NCBI GenBank assembly: GCA_943329665.2
Contig: CALQEU020000011.1
Coordinates: forward strand, 22,458 to 86,457
DNA from: JAJTFW01 sp903922455
Lineage (GTDB): Bacteria > Bacteroidota > Bacteroidia > AKYH767-A > OLB10
DNA: 64,000 bases
Direction: 5' to 3'
The position numbers and the translations under genes were made by a program. The notes beneath the pieces were generated by a model, which was not told where the DNA came from, ran no database searches, and saw nothing but the letters and a program-made list of their open reading frames with translations. Below are positions 25,888 through 34,774 of this stretch, piece by piece. How positions within the stretch are numbered: position 1 is the stretch's first letter; each line of letters starts with the position of its first letter.

Positions 25888-26290
25888 GGGCAGCAGTTGG
25901 GTTGGCCTCGAGAACCTCAGCCAACGTTTAATTTACTGTTGTCGGATGGAACTCTCGGGCAGCAGTTGGGTTGGCCTCGAGAGCCTCAGCCAACATCGAG
26001 AACCTCAGCCAACGTTTAATTTACTGTTGTCCGATGGAACTCTCGGGCAGCAGTTGGGTTGGCCTCGAGAGCCTCAGCCAACATCGAGAGCCTCAGCCAA
26101 CATCGAGAGCCTCAGCCAACATCATTTTTTTAACGCTGCCCGAGGGAACTCGCGGGCAGCAGTTGGGTTGGCCTCGAGAGCCTCAGCCAACATCGAGAGC
26201 CTCAGCCAACATCGAGAGCCTCAGCCAACATCGAGAGCCTCAGCCAACATCATTTTTTTAACGCTGCCCGAGGGAACTCGCGGGCAGCCT
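25888..26290 (+). repeat. Staircase tandem repeat: 19-bp unit in 1, 2, 3 and 4 copies
   Basis: Four larger repeats begin at 25888, 25957, 26045 and 26154, each with GGGCAGCAGTTGGGTTGG. After it the 19-bp unit CGAGAGCCTCAGCCAACAT occurs once (25909), twice (25978, 25997), three times (26066, 26085, 26104) and four times (26175, 26194, 26213, 26232). The first two end in a GTTTAATTTACTG linker, the last two in CATTTTTTTAACGCTGCC. GTTGG...CCAAC and GCTGCCCG/CGGGCAGC can form hairpins. Open frames through it are repeat artefacts. Confidence 0.95.
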
Positions 26291-26342
26291 CAGACACAAT
26301 AAAATGAAAGCCTAATTATTAAGGCAATTCCTTCCGATTCAT

Positions 26343-26350
26343 TACCTTTG
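26343..26350 (+). promoter_or_regulatory. -7 box placed for a leaderless rfaE1 transcript
   Basis: TACCTTTG ends 4 nt before the TTG start at 26355. No ATG is suitably placed between the box and the conserved start of the kinase domain. Confidence 0.5.
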
Positions 26351-26354
26351 CGGC

Positions 26355-27365
26355 TTGCTTACCGACTCGCATACATATACCACCGTAAAAGAACTTTTTG
26401 AAGCCTTTAACCAATTGAAAGTCATGGTTGTTGGTGATGTAATGGTGGATGCTTATTTATGGGGTAAAGTAGATCGAATTTCACCGGAAGCTCCTGTCCC
26501 AATTGTTGCTATTTCGAAAAGGGAGAGTCGTTTGGGAGGTGCTGCCAATGTAGCCATCAACATACAAACCATGGGAGCTACTCCTATTTTGTGTTCGGTG
26601 ATTGGAGCAGATCGATCTGGAGAAGAGTTATTGTCACTCATGAAAGGGTTGGGGATGTTAGTAGATGGGATGGTTACATCGACCGAGCGCGTTACCACGG
26701 TAAAGACACGTGTGATTGGAAACAATCATCAATTGCTTCGTGTAGATGATGAAGAAATTTCAGACATCAATTTAAGAGAACAGGAATTATTATTTGAAAA
26801 TATCAAACTATTGATTGATCAGCAGAAACCAGACGTTGTTGTTTTTGAAGACTACGACAAAGGTGTTTTGAATGAAGCATTAATCAAGAAAATTGTAACG
26901 GTTTGCAAATCGAAAAATATTCCGACTGCAGTGGATCCGAAAAAGAAAAACTTTACGGCTTACCACGGTGTTAGTTTATTCAAACCTAATTTAGCTGAAC
27001 TAAAATCAGGGTTGAAGATTGACATTGACAAAACAGATGGTACACAATTGAAAAAAGTAACACAAGAATTTCAAGAGCAACAAGAAATTGAAATGTTGAT
27101 GGTTACCTTGAGTGAAGCCGGTGTTTTTTATAATAAAGGAAATGATTCGGCGATCATTCCTGCACATATTCGAAACATAAGCGATGTTTCGGGAGCTGGA
27201 GATACTGTAATTAGTGTTGCCTCTCTATGTTTAGCATTGCATTTAAAACCTTCCATCATTGCTGCTTTAGCAAATTTAGCGGGTGGATTGGTTTGTGAAA
27301 AAGTAGGGGTTGTTCCCATCGATAAATTACAGCTGCAGGATGAGGCCATCCATTTGTTATCATGA
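26355..27365 (+). CDS. rfaE1: D-glycero-beta-D-manno-heptose-7-phosphate kinase (PfkB family)
   Basis: A 336-residue ribokinase-fold enzyme that makes heptose 1,7-bisphosphate on the way to ADP-heptose for lipopolysaccharide inner core. VVGDVMVDAYLWGKVDRISP (26-45) and GGAANVA (61-67) bind substrate; GAGD (280-283) carries the catalytic Asp. Only the kinase half of HldE is present; the adenylyltransferase must be separate. The start is TTG; the next Met is at residue 23, inside the conserved fold. Its end overlaps ubiE by 4 nt (ATGA). Confidence 0.92.
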   Translation: MLTDSHTYTTVKELFEAFNQLKVMVVGDVMVDAYLWGKVDRISPEAPVPIVAISKRESRLGGAANVAINIQTMGATPILCSVIGADRSGEELLSLMKGLGMLVDGMVTSTERVTTVKTRVIGNNHQLLRVDDEEISDINLREQELLFENIKLLIDQQKPDVVVFEDYDKGVLNEALIKKIVTVCKSKNIPTAVDPKKKNFTAYHGVSLFKPNLAELKSGLKIDIDKTDGTQLKKVTQEFQEQQEIEMLMVTLSEAGVFYNKGNDSAIIPAHIRNISDVSGAGDTVISVASLCLALHLKPSIIAALANLAGGLVCEKVGVVPIDKLQLQDEAIHLLS

Positions 27366-28084
27366 GCGTTATTCCACAACATTACAAAGGTAGTTCGAAG
27401 CGAGAGCGTGTAGAAGAAATGTTTGATAGCATTGCATCTCGTTATGATTTATTGAACAAAGTTTTATCGGGAGGAATCGACAAAAGCTGGAGAAGAAAAA
27501 CAATCAATAAACTCATCGAAGTCCAGCCTCAATCAATATTAGATATTGCTACTGGCACTGCCGACTTAGCGATTGAGTCGATGAAATTAAAGCCACGCGA
27601 AATTATTGGCATTGACATTTCCAATAAAATGCTTGACATTGGTCGGTATAAAATCATGGAAAAAGGATACCAAGGTATTATTCGATTAGAGCAAGCCGAT
27701 TCGGAAAACATTCCGTATTCTGATAATCGATTTGATGCGATCACGGTTGCTTTTGGAGTACGTAATTTCGAACATTTAGAAAAAGGCCTAGCAGAGATGT
27801 ACCGTGTATTAAAACCAGGAGGTAAAGTAGTGATTTTAGAATTTTCACAACCTACTCAATTTCCAGTGAAGCAATTCTATAATTTCTATTCGAACTATAT
27901 AATGCCTCGGGTGGGACAATTACTATCGAAGGAGAAATCGGCATACGAATATTTACCAGCTTCGGTGGCTGCGTTTCCATACGGTAAAAAATTTACTGCA
28001 CTTCTTACAAAAACGGGGTATCGAGATACCAAAGTGCAATCCTTGACGTTTGGTATTGCTAGTATTTACACAGGATTAAAATGA
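27362..28084 (+). CDS. ubiE: Demethylmenaquinone C-methyltransferase
   Basis: A 240-residue SAM methyltransferase that performs the last step of menaquinone synthesis (menaquinone is the usual respiratory quinone of this phylum). FDSIASRYDLLNKVLSGGID, DIATGTADLAIE (motif I) and VAFGVRNFEHLEKGLAEMYR are UbiE/MenG signatures. It overlaps both neighbours by 4 nt, making rfaE1-ubiE-porT one translationally coupled operon; ubiE next to porT is a known arrangement in Bacteroidota. Confidence 0.95.
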   Translation: MSVIPQHYKGSSKRERVEEMFDSIASRYDLLNKVLSGGIDKSWRRKTINKLIEVQPQSILDIATGTADLAIESMKLKPREIIGIDISNKMLDIGRYKIMEKGYQGIIRLEQADSENIPYSDNRFDAITVAFGVRNFEHLEKGLAEMYRVLKPGGKVVILEFSQPTQFPVKQFYNFYSNYIMPRVGQLLSKEKSAYEYLPASVAAFPYGKKFTALLTKTGYRDTKVQSLTFGIASIYTGLK

Positions 28085-28794
28085 AAACAAGTAAAAATAT
28101 TACTTTACTTACCTTTTGTCTTATCGTTTTGATTGGAAGTCCGCTGTATGCCCAACGCATGAAGGTTAAGAATTTAGAAAAGTATGACAAACAAAAAATT
28201 CACTTTGGATTTTTATTGGGTACAAACACTACTGATTTCCGTTTAACGAAAGCAGATAATTTTTACGAATCGGACAGTGTTTTAGTTGTAGAAGCGGATG
28301 GTAAATCGGGATTCAATTTAGGAATCATTTGTAATTTGCATTTGGGAAATAATTTCGATTTACGATTTGTTCCGGACTTAGCATTTTCACAAAGAAATTT
28401 AAATTACAAAATGACTACTCCCATTGGTCCGACTGATATGATCGTTAAAAAAGTAGAATCAACATTCATTGAATTTCCTTTAGAGTTGAAATTCAAATCA
28501 AATCGTGTCAACAACTATCGGTTCTATGTAACGGGTGGATTCAGGTACATGATTGACTTAGTTTCTCAAGCGAAAGTTGAAAATGAAAATGAACTCGTGA
28601 AACTGGAGCGAAAAGATTACGGATATACCATTGGATTAGGAATGGATCTTTACTTACCTCTTTTCAAATTTGCTCCTGAGATAAAAATGTTTCAGGGAAT
28701 CCCTAATGTTTTAACGACCGATCCATCGGTGTACACCACTACAATATCCTCATTGAAGTCAAGAATATTTTCATTCTCTTTAACTTTCGAATAA
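28081..28794 (+). CDS. porT: PorT/SprT-family type IX secretion outer-membrane protein
   Basis: A 237-residue protein with a signal peptide (about 1-24) and an outer-membrane beta-barrel (DUF2490/porin-like family). RMKVKNLEKYDKQKIHFGFL and the IGLGMDLYLPLFKFAPEIK segment, with the position straight after ubiE, match PorT. PorT is required for T9SS and gliding in species tested. The start ATG overlaps the ubiE stop. It fits the two T9SS substrates in this window (4016 and 34775). Confidence 0.85.
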   Translation: MKTSKNITLLTFCLIVLIGSPLYAQRMKVKNLEKYDKQKIHFGFLLGTNTTDFRLTKADNFYESDSVLVVEADGKSGFNLGIICNLHLGNNFDLRFVPDLAFSQRNLNYKMTTPIGPTDMIVKKVESTFIEFPLELKFKSNRVNNYRFYVTGGFRYMIDLVSQAKVENENELVKLERKDYGYTIGLGMDLYLPLFKFAPEIKMFQGIPNVLTTDPSVYTTTISSLKSRIFSFSLTFE

Positions 28795-28825
28795 AGCGTT
28801 ATTGGATTACTAGAAAAAGATTCCC

Positions 28826-30403
28826 ATGCTACAAAGAATAGAGCTGGTGTTGCTGCCCGAAGAGGCGTCCCACGAGCAAGAGTTCAAAAATAAAATAGCA
28901 AAACATCTACGTATCTCAGAAAATAAGATTCGTGATTTTCGATTAGCAAAACGATCCATTGATGCTCGATCGAAGCAAGTAAAGTTCAGGTTGTTTTTTG
29001 ATGTCGCTATTCAAGAAGATTTACTTCCTGTAGAAAAAGAAGTTCGCGCTTTACAAGATGTACGCACAAAAACACCGGTGCTAATTATTGGAGCAGGTCC
29101 TGCAGGACTTTTTGCTGCCATTCAACTCATTGAACTTGGTTATAAGCCCATCCTCATTGAACGCGGCAAAGATGTGCGACAACGCAGAAGAGATTTAGCG
29201 CTGATTAGTAAACAAGGAGAAGTAAATCCAAATTCAAATTATTGTTTTGGCGAGGGAGGTGCAGGAACTTACTCCGATGGAAAATTATATACACGTTCTG
29301 ATAAAAGAGGAAATGTAAAACGTGCCTTGGCCACCTTTGTTCAGTTTGGGGCAACGAATGACATCACCGTTGATGCACACCCACACATTGGCACCAATAA
29401 ACTCCCAGGCATTGTTACAGCGATGCGTGAAGCCATTGAAGCATGTGGTGGCGAAGTGCACTTTAATACATTGTTGACGTCCATTAAAATTACCGATCAA
29501 CAAGTTCTAGGAATAATGGTGACACCGTCGGAAGGCGGAATGGAATATTCGATTGATGGTAAATCAATAATATTAGCTACGGGTCATTCAGCGCGTGATG
29601 TATTTAAACTTTTGCATCGTCAAAATATATTAATTGAAGCAAAAGATTTTGCACTCGGCGTTCGCATCGAACATCCACAAGAACTTATTGATCAAGTGCA
29701 GTACCATTGCGATTCGCGTTCGGAGTACCTCCCTCCTGCTTCCTACAGTTTCAGTGGACAATTTGAAGACAAAGGCGTGTATAGTTTTTGCATGTGTCCG
29801 GGAGGAATTATTGCTCCTGCATCCACGGCTCCTGGCGAAGTGGTAGTGAATGGTTGGTCGCCATCCAAAAGAAATAATCCATTTGCGAATTCGGGAATGG
29901 TGGTGAGTGTAGAGCAGGAAGACATGAAAGCATTTGCATCACACGGCCCGTTAGCAGCGATGGAATTTCAGTCGGCGGTGGAGAGAGCTTGCTTTGATGC
30001 AGGAGGAGGAAGATTAGTGGCACCTGCGCAGCGCATGGTTGATTTTTGTGAAGGGAAATTTTCACGAACCATTAATTCAACTTCGTATCTACCTGGTGTT
30101 AGTTCCTGTGATTTGAAAGATGTATTGCCTACTTCTATTCTAAAACCCTTACAAAAAGGACTGATGGAATTCGGGAAAAAGATGAAAGGATACTATTCGA
30201 ATGAAGCCATGTTAGTAGCAACAGAGTCGAGAACTTCATCTCCCGTTAGAATTCCCAGAGACAAAGAATCCTGCATGCATCCTCAAATTAAGGGACTTTT
30301 TCCTTGTGCAGAGGGTGCGGGATATGCAGGAGGAATTATTTCGGCTGCCATGGATGGTGAGAGATGTGCGGAGGCGAGTGTGCGGTATTTGGAGTCGATT
30401 TGA
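28826..30403 (+). CDS. FAD-dependent oxidoreductase (COG2509 family)
   Basis: A 525-residue protein. Residues 1-80 form an alpha/beta domain typical of this family. The FAD Rossmann motif GAGPAG lies at 89-94 (VLIIGAGPAGLFAAIQL), with ERGKDVRQRRRDLALI next and CFGEGGAGTYSDGKLYTR further on. The C-terminus has FPCAEGAGYAGGI, the second FAD contact. Members are widespread uncharacterised flavoproteins; the substrate is unknown. It starts 31 bp after porT and may be read from the same promoter. It is convergent with aroA, 26 bp apart. Confidence 0.88.
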   Translation: MLQRIELVLLPEEASHEQEFKNKIAKHLRISENKIRDFRLAKRSIDARSKQVKFRLFFDVAIQEDLLPVEKEVRALQDVRTKTPVLIIGAGPAGLFAAIQLIELGYKPILIERGKDVRQRRRDLALISKQGEVNPNSNYCFGEGGAGTYSDGKLYTRSDKRGNVKRALATFVQFGATNDITVDAHPHIGTNKLPGIVTAMREAIEACGGEVHFNTLLTSIKITDQQVLGIMVTPSEGGMEYSIDGKSIILATGHSARDVFKLLHRQNILIEAKDFALGVRIEHPQELIDQVQYHCDSRSEYLPPASYSFSGQFEDKGVYSFCMCPGGIIAPASTAPGEVVVNGWSPSKRNNPFANSGMVVSVEQEDMKAFASHGPLAAMEFQSAVERACFDAGGGRLVAPAQRMVDFCEGKFSRTINSTSYLPGVSSCDLKDVLPTSILKPLQKGLMEFGKKMKGYYSNEAMLVATESRTSSPVRIPRDKESCMHPQIKGLFPCAEGAGYAGGIISAAMDGERCAEASVRYLESI

Positions 30404-30429
30404 CTATCTGGTGAGGCCATCTCCATTCA

Positions 30430-31650
30430 TCAAACAACCTCCACTCCCATCTTTCCTAACTCAACAAAATAATTCGGAAAAGATTTTGAGACTGGACTGA
30501 TGTCATCCAATACAACCGGTGTTCCTGACAAACCCAATAAACTTAACGCCATTACCATTCGGTGATCGTCGTAAGTATTAAAAATTGTTTTATCTAAAAA
30601 TTCTTTGCGAATTCCTTTTCTTACTTCGAGTGAGTGATGGGTGATGGCAATTTCAGCTCCTGCCTTTTCGAGTTCGGTTTTTAGAGCAAGAAGTCGATTG
30701 GTTTCTTTGCCTATTAAAGTGGAGAGTCCGGTGAGTAACAATCTACGATTACTAACGGCTGCCATTACCGCAAATGCTTGAGCAAGGTCTGGTGTATTGG
30801 TAAAATCGTATTCAAGATCGCGAGTAGGAATTCTCTTGCCTTCTACTACCAATCCATCTTCCACTACTTTACATTCCACACCCCACTGTTGCATCCAATC
30901 TAACAATTTTTCATCACCTTGGAATGAATTTGATTTTAAATTTTTTAAATGAATGGATTGATTGGTTTTCAGAGCTGCCATCACAAAGAAAAAAACAGCT
31001 GCCGACCAATCTGCAGGAATTGTAAAATCAGTAACTTGATACGTTCCTTTAGAAACTTGCAAGCTAAATTCATTCTGAATTACATCTACACCGTATTGTT
31101 TCATTAACTGAATCGTCATTTGCACATACGAAAAAGAAACGGGTTGATCTATCCAGGAAATAATTAATCCAGCAGGAAGGTACGGAGCGACCAACAATAA
31201 CGCAGAAATAAACTGACTGCTAATCGAAGAAGAAATTTCAATTTCATTTCCAGTCAGTGAACATGGATTTAATTTCAAAGGCGGAAATCCTTCTTTCTCT
31301 AAGTACTCAATCTTAGCACCTAAACTATTCAATGCATCGACTAAAGGTTTTATGGGTCGCTCAATTAAACGAGGAGAACCCGTCAATAGCGTTTCTTGTC
31401 CTTGCAAGCAACGTAATGCTAATAAAAAACGAAACGTTGTACCGCCTGCCTTGCAATCCTCAACTTCATATTTATTTTCAAGCAATCTTTTCAGTACTTG
31501 CGTATCATCGGCCTCCGACCAATTCATCTCGCCGAATCCAAACTTTCCCAATTCATGAATAAGCAATAAACGATTACTTACACTTTTAGAAGAAGGTAAT
31601 TCTATTTTCGATTCAGCAAAACTTGCAGGAAATACAATTTTAGTTTCCAT
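30430..31650 (-). CDS. aroA: 3-phosphoshikimate 1-carboxyvinyltransferase (EPSP synthase)
   Basis: A 406-residue enzyme that joins phosphoenolpyruvate to shikimate 3-phosphate in the chorismate pathway. LPSSKSVSNRLLLI is the N-terminal substrate motif, GGTTFRFLLAL corresponds to the PEP-site loop, and DDHRMVMALSLLGL is the C-terminal signature. The protein is somewhat shorter than the E. coli enzyme, as usual in this phylum. It lies 7 bp after aroB in the same direction, so the two form a shikimate-pathway operon. Confidence 0.93.
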   Translation of the reverse strand: METKIVFPASFAESKIELPSSKSVSNRLLLIHELGKFGFGEMNWSEADDTQVLKRLLENKYEVEDCKAGGTTFRFLLALRCLQGQETLLTGSPRLIERPIKPLVDALNSLGAKIEYLEKEGFPPLKLNPCSLTGNEIEISSSISSQFISALLLVAPYLPAGLIISWIDQPVSFSYVQMTIQLMKQYGVDVIQNEFSLQVSKGTYQVTDFTIPADWSAAVFFFVMAALKTNQSIHLKNLKSNSFQGDEKLLDWMQQWGVECKVVEDGLVVEGKRIPTRDLEYDFTNTPDLAQAFAVMAAVSNRRLLLTGLSTLIGKETNRLLALKTELEKAGAEIAITHHSLEVRKGIRKEFLDKTIFNTYDDHRMVMALSLLGLSGTPVVLDDISPVSKSFPNYFVELGKMGVEVV

Positions 31651-31657
31651 TTTTGTA

Positions 31658-32728
31658 TTACCTAAAACTTTGCAAAGTGGTTCGAATTAATTCTTGAGGA
31701 ACTTCCACATTCCAGGAACAGTGGCCAATAGCGGTAATCAAACTCATTCGAATAATACCGTTTGCATTTTTCTTATCGTATTGCATCCATTCTAGTAAAT
31801 CATCAATAGAATAAGAATCGATATTCACTTTAGTCAAATGCTTTTCCAATACTTCTCGACATATTTTATTAATGGATGCATCCAATCCACCTAAACGAAA
31901 CATCAATTCATTCTCGATAATCATTCCCATGGCAATTGCTTCGCCATGAGATAGTGGAGTTTTGTCAATTTTTAAACTTTCACTTTCGATTGCGTGTCCG
32001 ACAGTGTGACCAAAATTCAAAACTTTTCTAAATCCATCTTCAAAAGGATCATCTTCCACCACTTTCAATTTCACGGCTTGAATTGAATACATCCTTGAAG
32101 TAAAATTATCTCTTGTACATCCATCTACAGAAAGCGTATCGAACAAACTTGCATCACCGATCAGTGCATGCTTAAAAACTTCGGCGCAACCATTCTTCCA
32201 TTCTGCATCCGGCAATGTATTTAAGAAAACAGGATCACAAACGGTAGCTATTGGAAATGCAAAAGAGCCAATACGATTTTTATGATGATTCAAATCAATT
32301 CCATTCTTCCCTCCTAAACCTGCATCCACCATTCCCATTAAAGAAGTTGGAATATTCACAAAAGAAATTCCGCGCAAATACGTAGCCGCTACGAATCCAC
32401 CTACATCACATACAACTCCGCCACCCAAATTGATAAGCAAATCATTTCTGCCCATCTTCATCTCTGTCATTTTTTGCCAGATGGATTCACATACTGAAAG
32501 TGATTTTGATGATTCACCTGATTCCATCTTAAAAAAATCAAAAGCAATAGTTGTAGGCATGTGCTTTTTAAGTATTGGCAAGCAATGCTTATAAGTACTA
32601 TCATCGCATAACACCAAAATTTTAGAATAATCATTTGGTGCATCTAGCAACTCTTGCCAACCAGACAACGCCTTCTCTCCCGAAAAAACAGGATGGCCTT
32701 GTTGCATAAAACTAAACTCATTACTCAT
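31658..32728 (-). CDS. aroB: 3-dehydroquinate synthase
   Basis: A 356-residue NAD- and metal-dependent enzyme that converts DAHP to 3-dehydroquinate, the second step of aromatic amino-acid synthesis. LINLGGGVVCDVGGFVAATY is the nucleotide-binding motif. IPTSLMGMVDAGLGGKNGID, NFGHTVGHAIE and LSHGEAIAMGM carry the metal-binding His and Glu. First gene of the aroB-aroA pair. A TAAATTTG box lies 94 nt upstream. Confidence 0.96.
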   Translation of the reverse strand: MSNEFSFMQQGHPVFSGEKALSGWQELLDAPNDYSKILVLCDDSTYKHCLPILKKHMPTTIAFDFFKMESGESSKSLSVCESIWQKMTEMKMGRNDLLINLGGGVVCDVGGFVAATYLRGISFVNIPTSLMGMVDAGLGGKNGIDLNHHKNRIGSFAFPIATVCDPVFLNTLPDAEWKNGCAEVFKHALIGDASLFDTLSVDGCTRDNFTSRMYSIQAVKLKVVEDDPFEDGFRKVLNFGHTVGHAIESESLKIDKTPLSHGEAIAMGMIIENELMFRLGGLDASINKICREVLEKHLTKVNIDSYSIDDLLEWMQYDKKNANGIIRMSLITAIGHCSWNVEVPQELIRTTLQSFR

Positions 32729-32822
32729 ACTTTCAACGATCTATTTTGCTTGGATAACGATTCCAAACTCATCCAAAGAAAAGTGGAATTTTAAGAACTG
32801 TAGTAGGCCGAATATTCCGATG

Positions 32823-32830
32823 CAAATTTA
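32823..32830 (-). promoter_or_regulatory. -7 box possibly serving aroBA
   Basis: Reads TAAATTTG on the minus strand, 94 nt before the aroB ATG. No convincing -33 element is seen. Confidence 0.35.
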
Positions 32831-32910
32831 GGCATTGAAATCCAACATTATAGAATTCAAATAATTTTATTTTTTAATACCTATCATCTTTTTCAAATTG
32901 GGCTTCTTAG

Positions 32911-32918
32911 TATCTTTG
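32911..32918 (+). promoter_or_regulatory. -7 box placed for a leaderless proline dehydrogenase transcript
   Basis: TATCTTTG ends 3 nt before the GTG at 32922. It excludes the earlier TTG at 32898 as start. Confidence 0.5.
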
Positions 32919-32921
32919 AGC

Positions 32922-34115
32922 GTGATTAAGGACCGACCCAGCAAGATAAACTTCGACAACTTAGAGCATTCCTTTGCGTTCCGCAGCGACTATGAAATAA
33001 AGCGAGCTTATTGGTTATTCAAGGCCATCAGTTATCCATCCGTTGTTAAAGTTGGAAGTTGGGCGACAGAGAATGCATTAAAATTTCATTTACCGATTAA
33101 AGGAATCATTCGAAAAACCATCTTCAAACATTTTTGTGGTGGCGAAGACATCATCGACTGTTCAAAAACCATTGCGCGATTAGGTGAATTAGGAGTTGGC
33201 TCCATCTTAGACTATTCGGTTGAGGGAAAGGAAGACGAGGTAGAATTCGACCATAGTTGCGCTGAAATTGTGGCAACAGTACAGCGGGCAGAACACGATA
33301 AAAACATTCCGTTTAGTGTTTTCAAAGTAACTGGTCTTGCGCGATTCTCCTTATTAGAAAAAGTAAGTTTAGGAGAGTCACTTAGCTCAGAGGAAGCCGC
33401 AGAATTTTCTAGAGTAAGAGATCGTGTTCGGAAAATTTGTGAAGAGGGACATAAGCTCCATGTATCTGTTTTCATTGACGCTGAAGAATCATGGATTCAG
33501 CCAGCCATTGATGGATTAGCTGAGGGGATGATGGAAAAATTCAATACCACTGAATTTATTGTTTACAATACACTCCAACTTTACCGCCACGACCGATTGC
33601 CCTTTTTAAAAGATGCCTATCAACGAGCTCGTGCTGGAAATTATTTATTAGGATTGAAATTGGTACGCGGGGCTTACATGGAAAAAGAGCGAGAACGAGC
33701 CAATAAACTTCATTATCCTTCACCCATTCAATCACAAAAATCGGATTGCGATAGAGACTACGACGAAGCACTCCGTTTTTGTTTGGAGCACATTCAGCAT
33801 ATTGCCATTTGTGCAGGTACACATAATGAACAAAGCAGTTTGTTATTGACAGAGCTCATGAATAAATATTCAATTGCTCCAAATGATCATCGTATTTATT
33901 TTTCACAATTATTAGGAATGAGTGATCATATTAGTTTCAATTTAGCGCATGCAGGTTATAATGTTGCTAAATATGTTCCTTATGGACCAGTGGCTGATGT
34001 TCTCCCTTACTTAACGAGAAGAGCACAAGAAAACACCTCGATTGCGGGTCAAACAAGTAGGGAACTTTCATTGTTGACGGCAGAGCAAAATCGACGAAAA
34101 AAGCTTAGTAAATAA
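32922..34115 (+). CDS. Proline dehydrogenase
   Basis: About 397 residues with the FAD-dependent PutA beta/alpha barrel. KLVRGAYMEKERERA and HNEQSS hold FAD and active-site residues, and YGPVADVLPYLTRRAQENTS is the C-terminal signature with the two Arg residues that bind proline carboxylate. It oxidises proline to pyrroline-5-carboxylate, passing electrons to the quinone pool. It is the monofunctional bacterial type; the partner P5C dehydrogenase is not here. GTG at 32922 is chosen because a promoter box lies immediately before it. Confidence 0.93.
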   Translation: MIKDRPSKINFDNLEHSFAFRSDYEIKRAYWLFKAISYPSVVKVGSWATENALKFHLPIKGIIRKTIFKHFCGGEDIIDCSKTIARLGELGVGSILDYSVEGKEDEVEFDHSCAEIVATVQRAEHDKNIPFSVFKVTGLARFSLLEKVSLGESLSSEEAAEFSRVRDRVRKICEEGHKLHVSVFIDAEESWIQPAIDGLAEGMMEKFNTTEFIVYNTLQLYRHDRLPFLKDAYQRARAGNYLLGLKLVRGAYMEKERERANKLHYPSPIQSQKSDCDRDYDEALRFCLEHIQHIAICAGTHNEQSSLLLTELMNKYSIAPNDHRIYFSQLLGMSDHISFNLAHAGYNVAKYVPYGPVADVLPYLTRRAQENTSIAGQTSRELSLLTAEQNRRKKLSK

Positions 34116-34774
34116 GGCTGCGCTAAAGTTTCTCGCCAAGGCGCAGAGGCGCTAAGGCTGCGCTACGCAATCCCGATAGTTATCGGGATGTAAAATGATC
34201 ACTAATATTTTGCACGAAGAATCACGGAGTGCTATTAGAAACTTTTAAATCATAGCTTATAATGCCTTTTAAGGGAATTTTAATTTCTTATTTCGAAAAA
34301 TAATTCAATTTTTAACCACAGAGGCACGGAGAAGGCACGGAGAAACACGGAGAGATTTTTTTTAACTTTTAAAATTGTAGTTATTACTAATATTCTTGCC
34401 TCTCCTCCTAGCCTCCTCTCCAGGGGCGAGGAGGGACTTGCTAATTGGTTAAATATAGATTCTAGATTTATTGATAGAACAACATTAGTAATAAAGGGGC
34501 CAATAGCTTGGAGATAATACCGACACGACCTAAAAATCGTAATATAGATTAAACCAACCGACAAATTCACAAACTCCTCAATACATCAATGTAGGTCTGT
34601 ATAAAACAATGCATTTATTGGGTTAGATTCATGTTGCAACGTGTTTTACTTGTATAACTCAAGAGAATCTTAATTGTGTCCAAGATTATAAAAAATATGA
34701 ATATTATCAGAGAATGATAATTGTTTATATTTGAAGGAAATTATACAGACACTAAACCAAACCAAAACAATTAT
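34116..34774. repeat. Intergenic region with degenerate dispersed repeats
   Basis: No gene seen in 659 bases. GGCGCTAAGGCTGCGCTACG (34148-34167) recurs exactly at 47441-47460. ATCCCGATA-GT-TATCGGGAT (34170-34189) is a perfect inverted repeat. GGCACGGAGAA-type units (34321-34354) form an imperfect direct repeat. CCTCCTC/GAGGAGG arms (34412-34418/34428-34434) form a hairpin. The part from 34440 to 34720 is AT-rich. Confidence 0.75.
34726..34733 (+). promoter_or_regulatory. -7 box of the T9SS beta-propeller gene
   Basis: TATATTTG, 41 nt before the ATG at 34775. The open frame itself begins at TTG 34721, overlapping the box, so that start is unlikely. Confidence 0.45.

Noticed and set aside
25900..26250. 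Integron attC sites (GTTGGGT ... AAC)
   Set aside because: The right-hand halves do not fit RYYYAAC, there are no cassettes, and no integrase gene is present.
25888..26290. CRISPR array
   Set aside because: Units are directly adjacent with no unique spacers, and there are no cas genes.
25868..26302. Open frames of about 96-144 codons in two frames across the staircase repeats
   Set aside because: They encode only repeats of Ser-Gln/Arg-Ala-Ser peptides created by the 19-bp unit, in more than one frame, with no start context or family.
34721..34774. 18-codon N-terminal extension of the T9SS propeller protein
   Set aside because: It starts inside the TATATTTG box and would hide the signal peptide that begins at 34775.
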